The notes: generated from the letters alone by a model not told the origin. DNA of 64,000 nucleotides from Tenodera sinensis (GCA_030765045.1 CM060966.1:59041784-59105783), one strand, 5' to 3'; shown: positions 36,345-48,579, counted from the first letter of the stretch. Translations and numbers: made by a program.

Positions 36345-37440
36345 AAATAATAAGTAAGGAAAGTATTGCATATCACCCAAAAATTGGACCAAAATTTCAC
36401 TGGGGTACATGTTTCAGACTCCCTAAAAATAAAGAAACGAACACATCAACACTTTCCAAAAAAAAAAAAAAAAAAAAAAAAAAAGCTGTGTATGCGTGTG
36501 TGTCTGTATGTGTGTGTGTGGTGTGTACGTGTGCGCGTGTGCATGTCTGCCTTTGCCTCTGTGAACAGCTTAACTCAAAAACAAACAGTCAGCTAAACAT
36601 CAAATTGGTATTTAACTTCAGCATTTTCCAAGGATGGGAGACAAAGATTTCAGGAAAGTCCCACAGCCCAGACTGCCAGACTATACTTTACGTGGAACAT
36701 TTTTGGATAAGTTTGATGTTCTCAAGAATTACCTTAACAATTTTAATTAAAATACATTACGTCTTTGCCAAATCAAATGTACGTATACCTGGAATTTTCT
36801 GGAAATTTGCTCATAAGTGCTTTTTAATCTGGATGATTTTGCATCACTGGTAAACTGTAAGAGATAGGCTAAATCTCACGGCACACAAAATGTAGATATT
36901 GTTAATCAGTTCATGTAAAATACAATTCCGAGAAGTGAACAATTTCAAAGATGTTGGTCTGGGGGACTCGGTTTAAATTCGGCCCAGACCGATGACTTTT
37001 AGGTGTGCTTAAAAGCGACAGCTCCATGCCAGTAGGTTTACTTGCATGTAAAAGAACTCCTGCTGGACGAAATTCCGGCACACCGGTGACACTGATATGA
37101 TCCTAGCAATTGACAGCGTCGTTAAACAACGAAATAATTTTTAAAAATCTAGTGTGTTGCAGTCTGATGACTTTCTCTACTCTTGTACTAACCATTCTTA
37201 CAAACTTTTATTCCTTATTCCTATATGTTCTTCACGTAAAACAAGATAAACGTTTGCAGAAATAATCTTATTGTTTATTTGCTTGTAGGTGCAAGGAGAA
37301 TATGGGAATACAGTAGGTTTTGAGTGATAGTCAAGCCTTTTAAAGCTTTCAAATTTCGTTCCCTTTGTATGGTTAACATATAAAAAATGAATAACAATGT
37401 TCTATTTGACAGAAGTACAAGTTCTCCAAAACTCACCAAC
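36345..37440. repeat. Mosaic repeat family, copy c, second half inverted, with SINE at the junction
   Basis: 36345-36955 runs in the same direction as copy a (GGAAAGTATTGCATATCACC …). 36957-37140 is a family 1 SINE. 37141-37440 is the other end of the repeat but inverted (GTGTGTTGCAGTCTGATGAC TTTCTC …). A poly(A) run lies at 36460-36484. Confidence 0.75.
36957..37140 (+). repeat. tRNA-headed SINE, family 1, head internally deleted
   Basis: GGTCTGGG, then directly the B-box-like GGTTTAAATTCGGCCC, then the same body as 59031-59257, ending CAGCGTCGTTAAACAACG. Confidence 0.8.
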
Positions 37441-37983
37441 GGCGACTAACCGAATGAATGCCTTGGTGTGTTGTCATAGTGAAATAGCACTTTCTTCTTC
37501 GCCATATGCGGCCGTGTGTCCTTCAGCTTCTTGACCAATCGACCCAATTAGTCACTGTAGTATTGTCGAGTAATGGTTTTTTACTTTTAAAAAAAAAATC
37601 GATGCATATGACACCATTCGTTGCCCCAAAAAATCGTCGTGTTCACTTTTTCGGCTGATGGGACCGTTTGTACAGCCTTTGGAACATATAAACCGGAATC
37701 AACCAATTGTTTTGATTGTTGCTTGATTTCACAGTATAATGATGAATCCAGGTTTTATCGACGGTGACAACTTGACGCAAAAGGTCCGGATTTCGCCTCA
37801 ATAGCCCCATGCACAACTTCGAAGTTGAAAGCCACAACCCCCTTGTTCTTGTTTAATGTGAGGAAACGTGGCACCCATCTGGCTGATAACTTACTCATCT
37901 CCAAATAATCATGCAAAATGCGAATTGCCGTTCCCAATGATACACTTATGGTCTCTGCCACTTTTGAGCCTTTCGTTCGATTA
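37440..37983 (-). pseudogene. mariner transposase remnant, 3' side
   Basis: Minus strand: VAETISVSLGTAIRILHDYL and SKLSARWVPRFLT (HTH and WVPR/HEL region, 37960-37860), then VTVDKTWIHHYT (DETWIHHY, 37775), then LKDTRPHMAKKKVLFHYDNT (near 37510, second Asp). Frameshifted. Its 5' side appears to continue at 42834-42910, across the inserted element. Confidence 0.75.
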
Positions 37984-38805
37984 CACTGGTCAACAAAATT
38001 TAAGTTGTTTAATGTTAAAAGAAGTATAAAGGGTGATTCTTACTGAATTTTGTGTGCTGATTACAAATCTTTTTGCAGAACTTTTCCATCACCCATAGTT
38101 TTTGAGTAATTGCATTAACAAAATTTCTTGTAATTATACAGTTAATATGTGTAACACCTCAGCTTGAGTACCTTTTACATACCTAAAATGTATGTGAATT
38201 AGACTTTCGACTGTACTTTGCTTGAGGAACATATCTCTTGAGTGTCCAGCAGCAGTCTGCCAACATATTTGGAGTCCATTTTCCCTGGTAGTGTCTTTCC
38301 ATTTCAGCGATGTCCTCATGGAAACGCTCGCCATGTTCGTCGCTGACAGCGCCGAGGTTCTCAGGAAAGAAGTCAAGATGGGAGTCCAACATGTGTATTT
38401 TCAAGGACATATCACATCCCATGACCTTGTAGTTCTCAATCAGCTCACTGACAAGTTCTGCGTAATGTTCAGACCTGTGGTTTCCAAGAAAGTTTATGGC
38501 AATGTTTTTGAAAGAGAACCATGCAGCTCGTTCTAGCATATTTAAAAGGCTTTCCAACTGCGAATCATTCATAAGTTGTCTAATTTGAGGGCTGACAAAT
38601 ATTGCCTCTTTTATTTTTGCTTCACTGATCTTTGGAAACTTAGTTGTCAGGAACAGAAATGCACTCCCACCACGATCCATTGCTTTCACAAAGTTCTTAA
38701 ACAAACCTAGTTTGATGTGTAATGGAGGTAATACGATTTTGTCAGCAGTGGCGGCTCGCAGTCAAAATTTTAGGGTAGGCAAAGTGTAACAGTAACAACA
38801 ACAAC

Positions 38806-39152
<347 letters not shown>

Positions 39153-39288
39153 TAATAATAAACCCCGTTTATCCGAAATTTGGGGGCGAAGCCATTGCGG
39201 ATAACGCAAACAATATATTGTTTGGTTGTTTAATAAGAGCAGAGTGAATGAGTGTGACTTACGGACGAATTACCGCCAAAACTAAAAT

Positions 39289-39550
39289 CACGAGTGTCGG
39301 AAGACTTTTTTCAAGTGGGGGGGGGGCACATGTTGGAAATTTGCAATCATATAATATAAAATCATTATTTTATTGTCAAAATTTATAGTATTTGTTGCAG
39401 ATAACCGTATTAATTTGTGCTAAACAAAAATTGTTCTTTACATCAAAATTAAAATAATAGTTTAAAAGTCAGTAACTGACTGCACATTAAGTTCACCAAC
39501 TTCCAAGGGGGGGCCGTGGCCACCCTTGCCCCCGTTTCGCGACGCCCATG
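39289..39550. mobile_element. 262-bp MITE with 8-bp duplication
   Basis: ACTAAAAT flanks it on both sides (39281-39288, 39551-39558). Copy 1 of the host element has the empty site. Ends CACGAGTGTCG and, inward from the right, CATGGGCGTCG, followed on both sides by G-rich runs (GGGGGGGGGG). Probably hAT-related. Confidence 0.88.
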
Positions 39551-40357
39551 ACTAAAATAGATTAAGAAATTGAAAAATTGTCTGACTGCAGCTTTATGTT
39601 AAATAGCTAAAACACTCCTCTTTTCATTGTCAGTGCGCCGCGAAAGCGAAATTTGTAATAGTTCACTAATTAAGTCGGTCATACTGGTATTACACAGAGA
39701 TAACGACAGATTCAGATCTCTGAGATCTTCGTTCGTGGAGTATGGCTGTCCGGAAAATGTCGCATAAATTCGGATTTGGGCAGGCAAGTGTTCGGACTGC
39801 TGGCAGACGCGTCTACGCATGCTCGGAGTGCATATACAGACCGAATGTTTCCTTATCCCTGTTCAAGGGCCTCGTACTGAGGAAATGGGGCCGGGCAGGC
39901 AAAGGTTAAGCTAGCCTGTTCCCCACTACCCAGGTTCCATGCGTATCATTTCTGCCGCGCGTTTCAAACACGCAGCGCAGTTTTGATGAATCGGAATTGA
40001 GATTAAAGGATTTGATCATGCGCTGGTCATTATAACCAAGAAAACTTTTCTTGAACTGCAATTTAGGGGAAAATGACGGTTCAAATGATAAAATGCAGAA
40101 TCATAGTTAAACATTATTTGTTGATGTATTACGATAGGGTAGGCAATGCCTACCCTGCCTACCCTGAGGAGCCGCGCCTGTTTGTCAGCACTTACAAGTG
40201 GTTGGTGAACAACATTTGCCTCTCCTGGGTTGAATGATTCTCTCTTTGGCCAACTTTTTTTCTCATAATGATTGCTTTTGTCTCTACTATCCCACATGCA
40301 CAAGAAACAGCAAAATTTTGTATAACCAAGTTGTAATCCAAGTAAGATAGCTATCAC

Positions 40358-41394
40358 GGCTCAAGTTTAGAACAGCTCACTTTCCACTTGCCAGCCAGAT
40401 TCTAAGTCCGAACTTACTTACTGCGCATGCGCCGACAGTAGTTTCACAATCGCCCACTAGATTTCACTGCATGACTAGCAGACGATTTTCACATCTGCCA
40501 ACATTGCTTTTTACACTACACTAGTTTTCGTTGCCAACACATTAAACACAAATGCACTCACTCGCGTCGTTGCCGCCACAGACATACCGCTATCGCGTAT
40601 GATGATGATTATTACATTTATATTATATGTATTATTTATATATAATACTATATATTATACTTATATTTATTATTATTTAATTATTTAATGTTATTATATT
40701 TATATTATATTTTTCATCTTTATATTATTTTTATTATTTATCGTTCTTTTTTATTTATTTTATATTATATTATAATATAATGCTAATGGCTTCATTGCCA
40801 GATGCAAGGCACTAGAAAACAACATATTATATTATTTTATTGTATTATTATGTAATATTATATTATATATAATATTATATTTAATAGTATTATATTATTA
40901 TATTTATATTATTTTTATTAATTATCGTTCTTTTTTATTTATTTATTTTTATTTATTTATTTTTTAATTTTCGAGTGGAGAAAAAATCCATTTACGGAGC
41001 CCCATGCGCTGGGATGGCACAGATGGGGGACTGTAGGCTTCGCCCTAGGGCACATCACATTACCTGCATAGCATTCGAGTCCTCAGCAAGCCCTCGTCGT
41101 ACAGGAACTGCATGCATGACTCCTCATTAAAGCACAGAGGTGCCAAATCTAATATGCTGATAAAGCGATCCGTTGCACTAGTTGCTTCTAAGAAGGTCAG
41201 CAGCATACTGCCGACTCCCACAAAAACATTCAAACTTACTATTGGCAACAAACTCCTAGGGACATTCTGCTGTTGGCAGCGCCGCATTAACACAGCAACT
41301 TCGGCAACTTTTGTGACCATTCATACACACTGCCGAGTGGGACTTTGCCGAAATTCTGACCAAGTGCTTGCGTAAGCTTTTCTAAACAATATCC
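40358..41394 (-). mobile_element. Merlin-like non-autonomous DNA element
   Basis: 8-bp duplication GCTATCAC (40350-40357, 41395-41402). Ends GGCTCAAGTTTAGAACAGCT and, inward from the right, GGATATTGTTTAGAAAAGCT (17 of the first 23 positions agree). Starting with GG and making 8- to 9-bp duplications is the Merlin habit. The centre (40600-40975) is extremely AT-rich. Confidence 0.7.
41060..41320 (-). pseudogene. Possible Merlin transposase N-terminal fragment
   Basis: Minus strand, 86 codons. The end, FNEESCMQFLYDEGLLRTRM, resembles the N-terminal motif of Merlin/IS1016-type transposases (acidic-E-S/A-x-x-FL-x-x-x-G-hydrophobic), from memory. The catalytic part is absent. Confidence 0.45.
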
Positions 41395-42833
41395 GCTATC
41401 ACTTTGAAATCTGCACATATCTGCCATGAGTAGTCATCATATCGGATACTGCATAGCAAGAGTTGCATGTTCACATAACTCTCCTTCATACCAACGGCAT
41501 GGGCTATAGAAATAGATGGAAACTTGTTTCCATTTTGTGGCAAGACTCCTTCCAAGCTTGTTTTCGAAGAGTCAATGAACAAGTGCCAATCTTTAGGCTT
41601 ATGTTGAACACCCAGGAACTCCATCAAAGAATCGATATCATTACAGAACACTAGGTCCTCCTGTTTAGAGAATAAGTGTTCTAATTCCTTTTGGTGTCGA
41701 TGAAAAGAAGTTATTTTGGTGCCATCCTGCAGGAGATGCAAGCCTTTCAATCTTGAAGCAAATAACTCGGCTTTACTTTTAGATAACCCGAAATCACGAA
41801 CAAAATCATTTATATCCTCCTTGGTTAATAAGTGAGGCTCGTTTATGGTAATTCCTTCCACAAAATCTGGATCAATTTGTTGTAATTCACTAATGTCATT
41901 AACACTTTCAAAATCTTCATTCACATTACTGCCGTCTGGAGGAGTTGGTACGGGAAGGCTCGGCCCATGAGGCACTGGTCGAATTGCTAATTCCAAAGAT
42001 GGATATTTAACAGTGTGTTTGGATTTGGAACTTATTCCAGATATATTTGTCAAGCAGAAGTAGCAGTCTGTTATATGATCCTTAGGTTCCCGCCATATCA
42101 TAGAAACTGCAAAGGGCATATGACGGTTCCCTTTTAACCAGCCGGTTAATAGTGTTGTACATTTGGTACAACATATTTCGGGAGCCCAAAATTATTCTCA
42201 TAAATTTTATTGTCAAAGTAACACTCATAAGCACTTTTAATTCGAGAAGTCAAATCTTGCCTCTGTGCTTTTAATGTGAGCTCACCACAAATCTAACAAA
42301 AATTGTTTTATCATTTACATATTTGCGAGACATTATCCTCCTAATTCCCAATGCTTAAGAAAATACACTATTAGAAATACACTATTAGAAAGACTACACT
42401 TGTTAATTTACAACTGAGAACACACAGGATTAGCTTCTGTTAGCTTCTACTCCTTTGGTAACTATGCAAGACAGTTTGTATCTGCAACAACCTTCCTTGT
42501 CTGCTGTTGGAGTAAACATTCACCTGGACAGTAAAAGCATAGTTTTGGAGAGGCTCATTGTTGGACATTGTCATTCCTGAAGTCAGAGACAACAATCACC
42601 TAAAGCAAATATGTCATTTATTGCCGTATTTGTTGTCCTAATAGGATAAAACTACTTTCTTTTAACCAGCACGTTTACCGCCCTGTGCTAATAATCATGA
42701 TAACAGTTTTTTTAATATTACAAAAAATTGGTGGGTGATGGAGCATTTCTAACTTGATTTTTGGATTTGGCACATACATATACGTAAGAATCAGCAGAAA
42801 TTATTTATTTAACATTTTCATTGTTGACCAGTG

Positions 42834-42910
42834 TTATCAGCGAAAACGTATCGTCAACTTTTTCACTGACTTCCTCCCGGACAGGATACCTTCAAAAACG
42901 GATATTCGAT
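42834..42910 (-). pseudogene. mariner remnant, 5' side of the insertion
   Basis: Minus strand: SGREEVSEKVDDTF fits the stretch of mariner transposases before the second helix-turn-helix. It lies directly outside the TTA at the right end of the CACTG element, as expected if the element jumped into the mariner. Short, so moderate support. Confidence 0.45.
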
Positions 42911-43114
42911 CATGTTTAAAGTCAGTGAACTAATATCTAATTGCAATCACAGGAGACGAAAGGTCCACATTACCTTCTCGCAAGATTTTCTATTCTAAAG
43001 TAAAAAGCGAATCACTCAATTATATGGACTAAGCTATTTATATTAATGTATACATTATCATTTTTAATTTGTGATCTCTCTCTCTCTCTTTCTCTCCTCA
43101 TATACACTTTTTAC
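42911..43114. other. Unassigned; short CT run at 43078-43096
   Basis: No coding signal. Confidence 0.4.
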
Positions 43115-43442
43115 TTTCTCTGCCACTTACATATGGTAAGTAATGTATTACATTCCCATAAAAATTTGAACTCAATATTTCACCAGCATTACAAACCTTG
43201 ATACCATTGAAGAAAGAAGAGAAAGATGGTCTGTGTGTGTATGTGTGAGAAAGAGATAACTAAAAGGATATAAAGCCAAGTAAATAGCAAGTTTCATACT
43301 TCTGTTAAATGCAATTAAGGGATGTCATCCAGAGGGTTTTAGGAAAGTCTCCACATCTTCAAAAATAGAAAACACTTAAAATAGAAAAGATTCTGTGTTT
43401 TACCTTCACAGGTTTTCGTGACCCTTTGATATGTTTGAGCTA

Positions 43443-44747
43443 AGGGGAGTTAGGGGTGAGATTTGGCCCATTTGGTAAAAATAGTTGAGTTTTAGATTTT
43501 TATGTTGAAAAATTGTTCAGTGTTTTGTCTATTAAAAAGTGCAACGACTTTTATGCCAGCACCATTTTTAAATGTCTGGTGGCCATTTTTATATAGTGGT
43601 GCATAGTGATTAAATGGCTGGTGGTTAGGCGTACGCACCCACAGAGACTGCATATCGACGGAACAGAAACTCAATGATGTAAATTATACTCAATCTGCAT
43701 CCACAAAATCACAAGAAAATGTCCTGCAAGTTGTCTCCAGAAATGGTAACTAAAATTCTACCTCCGGATCAGCGACTTGGTTCTGACCAGCTACTAGAAC
43801 GCTATGCCAAGGGTACGACACAGAACTCGAATGAATCTCTTCAGAACGTTGTGTGGAGCTATTTGTTCAAAATAGGAATAAATAGGAGCAAATAAATAGG
43901 AATAAATTGTGTCTAGGAATAAATTTGAACTTGCAGTACTGAAAACTGTAATGGCATTTAATATGGGGTGTGTGAAGTCACTGCAAGTGTTGAATAATCT
44001 TAGGAATGAAAACATTTCAGTTGGAACAGTATGCATTTGTCAGTAGTGCAATGCTAGACAATATCTTCAGAGTAGAAAATGCAGTACCAGCAAACAAATA
44101 CACACAAGGAGAGTCCATAAATAGCAGAAATTGTCAGTACAGGAGAAGATAAGAGGTCAGGAAGTGAAACCTATGCTACAACACACCTCTGATGAGGTTA
44201 GAACGTTTTAAAAGTTTAATGCTGTTTTCCTCACTTTGTTTTTTCTCAGCATTTTCACGCCTCTGAAAAACTCCTTGCGACAAAGTTCTTAAGGGATTCT
44301 TTTGAAAATTTCAGGATCTGTTCTTAATCATATAAGGCTCCAAAATTGTTCTGGGTTTTGATACCAGCCAAGTAATATTGAACATATTCACATTCAAATG
44401 CCGATGGAAAGTTAAAAAAACGTGAAATCTGTAAATAGACATATTAAAAAATTTCCAGATAGAAAACTACTGGTGTAAAATAAAAATCCAGAGCAATTAT
44501 GACTTTCAAGTGCATGAAGCATCAGATCACCAAGTTTCATGAGAAACATAGAAAAATTGCTACGCAAGGAGCATTTTTAATCAGAATATCTTTATAATCA
44601 ATTAAAAGCTTTTAATTAAAAAACTATTTGATTTACATACTTCAAATTTTGCACAGCTGCATATCTCAGCACTACATTAACATGGTTAAAATTTGATACT
44701 GCTAGCATACAAATTGTAGAATTTCCTAAACTCACCCCAAACTCCCC
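43443..44747 (+). mobile_element. TA-flanked DNA element with AGGGGAGTTAGGGG ends
   Basis: Left end GGGGAGTTAGGGGTGAGATT and, inward from the right, GGGGAGTTTGGGGTGAGTTT (18 of 20). TA at 43441-43442 and 44748-44749. The end pattern resembles that of 10690-11876, so a pogo-like affiliation is plausible. It carries a protein remnant. Confidence 0.75.
43703..44040 (+). pseudogene. Transposon-borne protein fragment with NESL-NVVW motif
   Basis: Plus strand: KLSPEMVTKILPPDQRLGSD, QLLERYAKGTTQNSNESLQN, then VVW; after a small repeat-induced break (AATAGGAATAAATAGGA near 43875-43915), ELAVLKTVMAFNMGCVKSLQ, then VLNNLRNENISVGTVCI. I recall the T-Q-N-x-N-E-S-x-x-x-x-x-W pattern from the C-terminal part of an uncharacterised, repeated arthropod protein family, but cannot name it. 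Function unknown. Confidence 0.5.
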
Positions 44748-44979
44748 TAACTGATAAATTTATATCTTGAACTTTCTGTGACTAGACATTGAGTGTTGCT
44801 TCATACCTATAGAAATATTATATCAATTTATACATTTAGGAAAGTTCTGTGGACGTAACATATTTTGAATTTTGAATCTAAATTTACATACTTGGTAACT
44901 TGCAGTATGAGGTGGTGTTAAAATGTCTATTTGGTCTGAGTTGCTGTTTTAGTTGTTAATGATGTTGCACCGTTGGACT

Positions 44980-45880
44980 GTCAGGACAAATGGTTTCTTT
45001 CCAGGAGTGCGAATAGTAGCAGTCGTTGGCTTCGAGTAGTTTGGAAGTTTGTATGGTAGCCGAGATCCTTTGCTGAAAGGAGTCTGGATGATAATGTAAT
45101 GTAGTAGAAATCGGTCAGATGTTGTATGTGGTCAGGACTCCTTAGGAGTGTCCACCGGGCCGGCGATGGTATGCTGTGTTGGTGTTCGTTAAAGTTTTCA
45201 TTCAAGGTCTGGAATGTTGAAATGACAGTATGAGCTGCTGGTGAACTTGTATTGTGATAAGGAGGCGGTGGTAATGGCATTAGGTTCTGGACTTGGGCTT
45301 GATTGTCCGTTGATAGCTTTTGCAGTTGCTGTGATGGCGATGATTAAGGGCAATATGGGACGCTGATGTTCATGACCTTCCAATGGACGGATTGAAGGAT
45401 GGATTCTCGCAAGTTGTTGTCTACTTTCAAGGTGGCTCTACAGTTGCTGGTTCTACAGTTAGTGCTGACTTGGTCTGCTCTGGACCTGAGTTTGGCTTTG
45501 CTGAAGAAAATGGAAACTGGTGACGGCTTCTGGAATACATCGAGCACACTGCTTGCCCGGTCTGATATCCATAGCATTGCGGGTCGTGCAGTACCAGTGA
45601 CGGCTCCAGAGATTGTGAACCACACAGTCGGCCATCATGTTGGATGAGTCGCAGTAATGGTCCCTTGGGAATGAGGTGTAAGATGTCAAGATGTGGCCAA
45701 AAGCACAGCAGCAGTGGCATGGCCGGTGACGTACCACTTGGCTGGTCTCAATGCTAGTACCCATTCCAATAAGAGCAATTCCACCCCCAAAGTCACGTCA
45801 CGGTTGGTTGAGTCAGCCAGTGAAGTTGGATGAATGTTGATCCCAGGGAAATAAAGATTTGGTGGCCTTCTCACTGAATA
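44980..45880 (-). pseudogene. LINE ORF1 (jockey-type gag-like) fragment
   Basis: Minus strand. Zinc-knuckle-like, Cys-rich region near 45735-45500 read across frames: RHRPCHCCCAFGH, SNMMADC, GKQCARC. Upstream near 45860-45720: NLYFPGINIHP and LLLEWVLALRPAKWY. Downstream to 44980 is Pro/Ser/Thr-rich. The run of C-x2-C…H…C modules followed by a low-complexity tail is typical of jockey-clade ORF1. Broken by shifts; no ORF2 next to it. Confidence 0.55.
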
Positions 45881-45954
45881 ACCTGGTACTAAGTGGCAGA
45901 GAGAATGTAGTGGGTAGGCAGATCCCAGAGGACCCCATGTATCACAACACTGTG

Positions 45955-46240
45955 TCGTCCTGTTGACCTCTGGTCTAGGGGTAACCTGCTAGATTCTGGT
46001 CCCTGAGGTGGCAGGTTTAAACCCAGTGGAGGGCGGAGAATTTTTTTTCGGCTTAAAAATCTTTATCATAGCTTTCTTCAGAAGGACAGTAAAGTCGGTG
46101 GTTGCTATATTAGATTTAGGGCACGTAAAGAACCTCAAGCCTGTGTAAGGTGCCTTTGAAAGAAATTAAGTGCTCTTTGATGCCCAATATAGAATGGAAC
46201 ACAGAGAATCACAGCAATTATTTTTAAAAACTATATATAT
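45955..46240 (+). repeat. tRNA-headed SINE (family 3)
   Basis: A-box-like TGGTCTAGGGGTAACCTGC (45972-45990) and B-box-like GGCAGGTTTAAACCCAGTGG (46010-46029), then a body with GGGCACGTAAAGAACC and an AT tail (TA run at 46231-46246). Not a functional tRNA: no matching acceptor stem. Confidence 0.75.
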
Positions 46241-46331
46241 ATATATAGGGTTATCAAGAAGTCGTTTTGCAGCTCTCATGTAAACAAGATTCCCTTAGAG
46301 ATGGAATTCTGGAATGTCCCAAGAAATAAAA

Positions 46332-46555
46332 AATCTGATAGATTCACATATGTAATTCATGAAAGGTAATGTAGATAAACAGGATACCAACATTATCTTG
46401 AGTGGTAGGCACTGGCACGGTGCGGAGAAACTTGTTGATAAGCCTTTATATATGCACAACGCTTAGTATATTGTCCCACACAACATACTAAGCATTGTCA
46501 GTGTTTTTCGGAACACCCAGTGGACACACACACAATATATATATGATGCCTCTAG
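46332..46555 (+). repeat. Left arm of a 224-bp inverted repeat
   Basis: Reverse complement of 48356-48579; no mismatch seen by eye over 224 bp. Spacer 1800 bp. Confidence 0.93.
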
Positions 46556-46775
46556 TGTCAAAGACTGACATAATCCCATCCGGTCTACATGGAGACTTGA
46601 AGTGTTCCTAGCAATCTCCTTGCGTTGAATTTAATGGCGAATGTAGTTCCATTCAGAAAGGACAAAATTAACATACTTTGACATTTAAAATATGTGGTTA
46701 CTTTCAAACTCCGATATAATACCATCCGTTTGAAATGGAAACTAGAACTTACTTTGCATAGTAGAGACCTCATAT

Positions 46776-46832
46776 GTGTGTGTGTGTGTGTGTGTATGTG
46801 TGTGTGTGGTTGGATGGGTAGGTGTGACTTAC

Positions 46833-46886
<54 letters not shown>
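46776..46886. repeat. (GT)n and (GA)n microsatellites
   Basis: GT run at 46776-46808 and GA run at 46835-46880. Confidence 0.95.
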
Positions 46887-46888
<2 letters not shown>

Positions 46889-46959
46889 AGTAGACTGCCA
46901 CCCCGCAGTGCCCCCTGGACTGGTATAACTGATATACCAGTCAAAATGGCCTACATTTA

Positions 46960-48355
46960 AGCTGAGATGGTTCTTGCTATGAAGAAATCCGGAGTAATAG
47001 TCCCACATTCAGATCTCTGGGATGGGACAACAACGAGAAAAAGCTTCTCAACCTCCTAGTGTGCTGAAAACACATCAGTGGAATGCAGGAGTACTCACAC
47101 AGGCAAAGAGAAGTGAATTAACTAAACTCATTTGTTGTGATATATGCATATTTATAATTCAAGAGGCTAACCTAAAGCATGATCAATTAGTACTCTTTAA
47201 CATCCCTAACTACTCACTTGAAGTTTTAGACAAAGGAAGACAAATTGCCGGTGGAATTCTCACTGGCACACAAAGAACATTGTATCAAACTTCCATATTC
47301 TGAAAGAAATGGATGCCAATAATAAATTAGAACTTATTAAAATTTATTGGAAGAATGAACAACATTTTAAGGTATAGGAGTGCTATAAGCCGCCAAATAA
47401 TGCACCCAACTGCACAAAATACTCCAAACTCCAAAGACCATTCTGTTGGGAGAGTTTAATGCTCACTCTCCAAACTAGAAGTATAATACCACTAATACCA
47501 CAACGAAAGATATGAAAGAATTTATGAACTCACACCCCAGCAAAGTGGTGTATGATAACAATGACCCTCCTACATTTTTGCACCACTTAGGGTCAAAAAC
47601 CCCGACCTACTGCTGGTTTCGTTAGATATAAGATACCAAATTACAAGAAGGTTCATAAATGTCCCAAGATTTTGACACAGACCCGTCATAGCATAAGTTG
47701 AGCTTCGTACCACCTCCTCAATTAACACCACAAGAAAAGTGTCCTGAAACTTCAAGAAAACAAGCTGGATTCAGTTCACACAGAATTCAGAAGAATCTGC
47801 AGATAAAATACCATCAGAAGTACTTCATCTTCTTTACCTGATTATCCTCCCCTTATGTAGGACTTGCACCCCCTAGGACTTACAAGCCAGTGCCTAGGGT
47901 CAGACGCTTGTCAGAGAGCACAGGAACCTATGGACCAGACAAAGTGAAGACCTGGAAGCGGGTTGTCAGCCAAGCACCAGGTATGATATGAAATGCAGGC
48001 AAAATTGATGATCGGAAAGGTGATAATGGATCAATTGGTGGAATGAGCGGTGGGAGAAACCGGAGAACCGGGAGAAAACCCGCCTTGATGCTGCTTCGTC
48101 CACCACAAATACTACATGTGGGTCCCTGGGATCGAACCGGGGCCACCTAAGTGGTAAGCAAATGCACTAACCGCTCAGCCATGGCACCGCCACAATCAGA
48201 AGTTAATGAAATAAAATCTGTCTACAAACTCATCAGAATATTTTGTGAAAGCATGATAAAATCGGCTAAGTCAACAGTATCAGGAGCAAGATTTAGAAAA
48301 TACAAACCTTTTTGGAACAAAGGATTATGAAACCAGAAATGAGAACAACATGAAG
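46960..48355 (+). mobile_element. LINE endonuclease fragment, plus strand
   Basis: QWNAGVLTQAKRSELTKLI and FIIQEANL (47085-47170), GGILTGTQRT (47250), then, broken, FAPLRVKNPDLLLVSLDIRY (47575-47640), VSWNFKK-like VSxNFKK (47750) and FRKYKPFWNKGL (48300). This is the APE endonuclease and linker of a jockey/CR1-type LINE. Pieces further on: 48966-49095 (NFKREVLLAKCNTFHNFVEN) and 51138-51710. SINE inside at 47822-48194. Confidence 0.75.
47822..48194 (-). repeat. tRNA-headed SINE (family 2), with target duplication
   Basis: Duplication ATCAGAAGT (47813-47821, 48195-48203). Minus strand: A-box-like TGGCTGAGCGGTTAGTGC, B-box-like CCGGTTCGATCCCAGG, then the GGGTTTTCTCCCGGTTCTCC core. Confidence 0.88.
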
Positions 48356-48579
48356 CTAGAGGCATCATATATATATTGTGTGTGTGTCCACTGGGTGTTC
48401 CGAAAAACACTGACAATGCTTAGTATGTTGTGTGGGACAATATACTAAGCGTTGTGCATATATAAAGGCTTATCAACAAGTTTCTCCGCACCGTGCCAGT
48501 GCCTACCACTCAAGATAATGTTGGTATCCTGTTTATCTACATTACCTTTCATGAATTACATATGTGAATCTATCAGATT
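48356..48579 (-). repeat. Right arm of the 224-bp inverted repeat
   Basis: See 46332-46555. Confidence 0.93.

Larger units (their letters stand above)
43115..44880 (+). repeat. Mosaic repeat family, copy e, diverged and split
   Basis: 43115-43440 (ACTTTCTCTGCCACTTACAT, GTAAGTAATGTATTACATTC) and 44750-44880 (TTTATATCTTGAACTTTCTG) follow copy a with gaps. The 43443-44747 element lies between them. Confidence 0.65.

Noticed and set aside
45955..46035. tRNA gene on plus strand
   Set aside because: No proper acceptor stem; SINE body follows.
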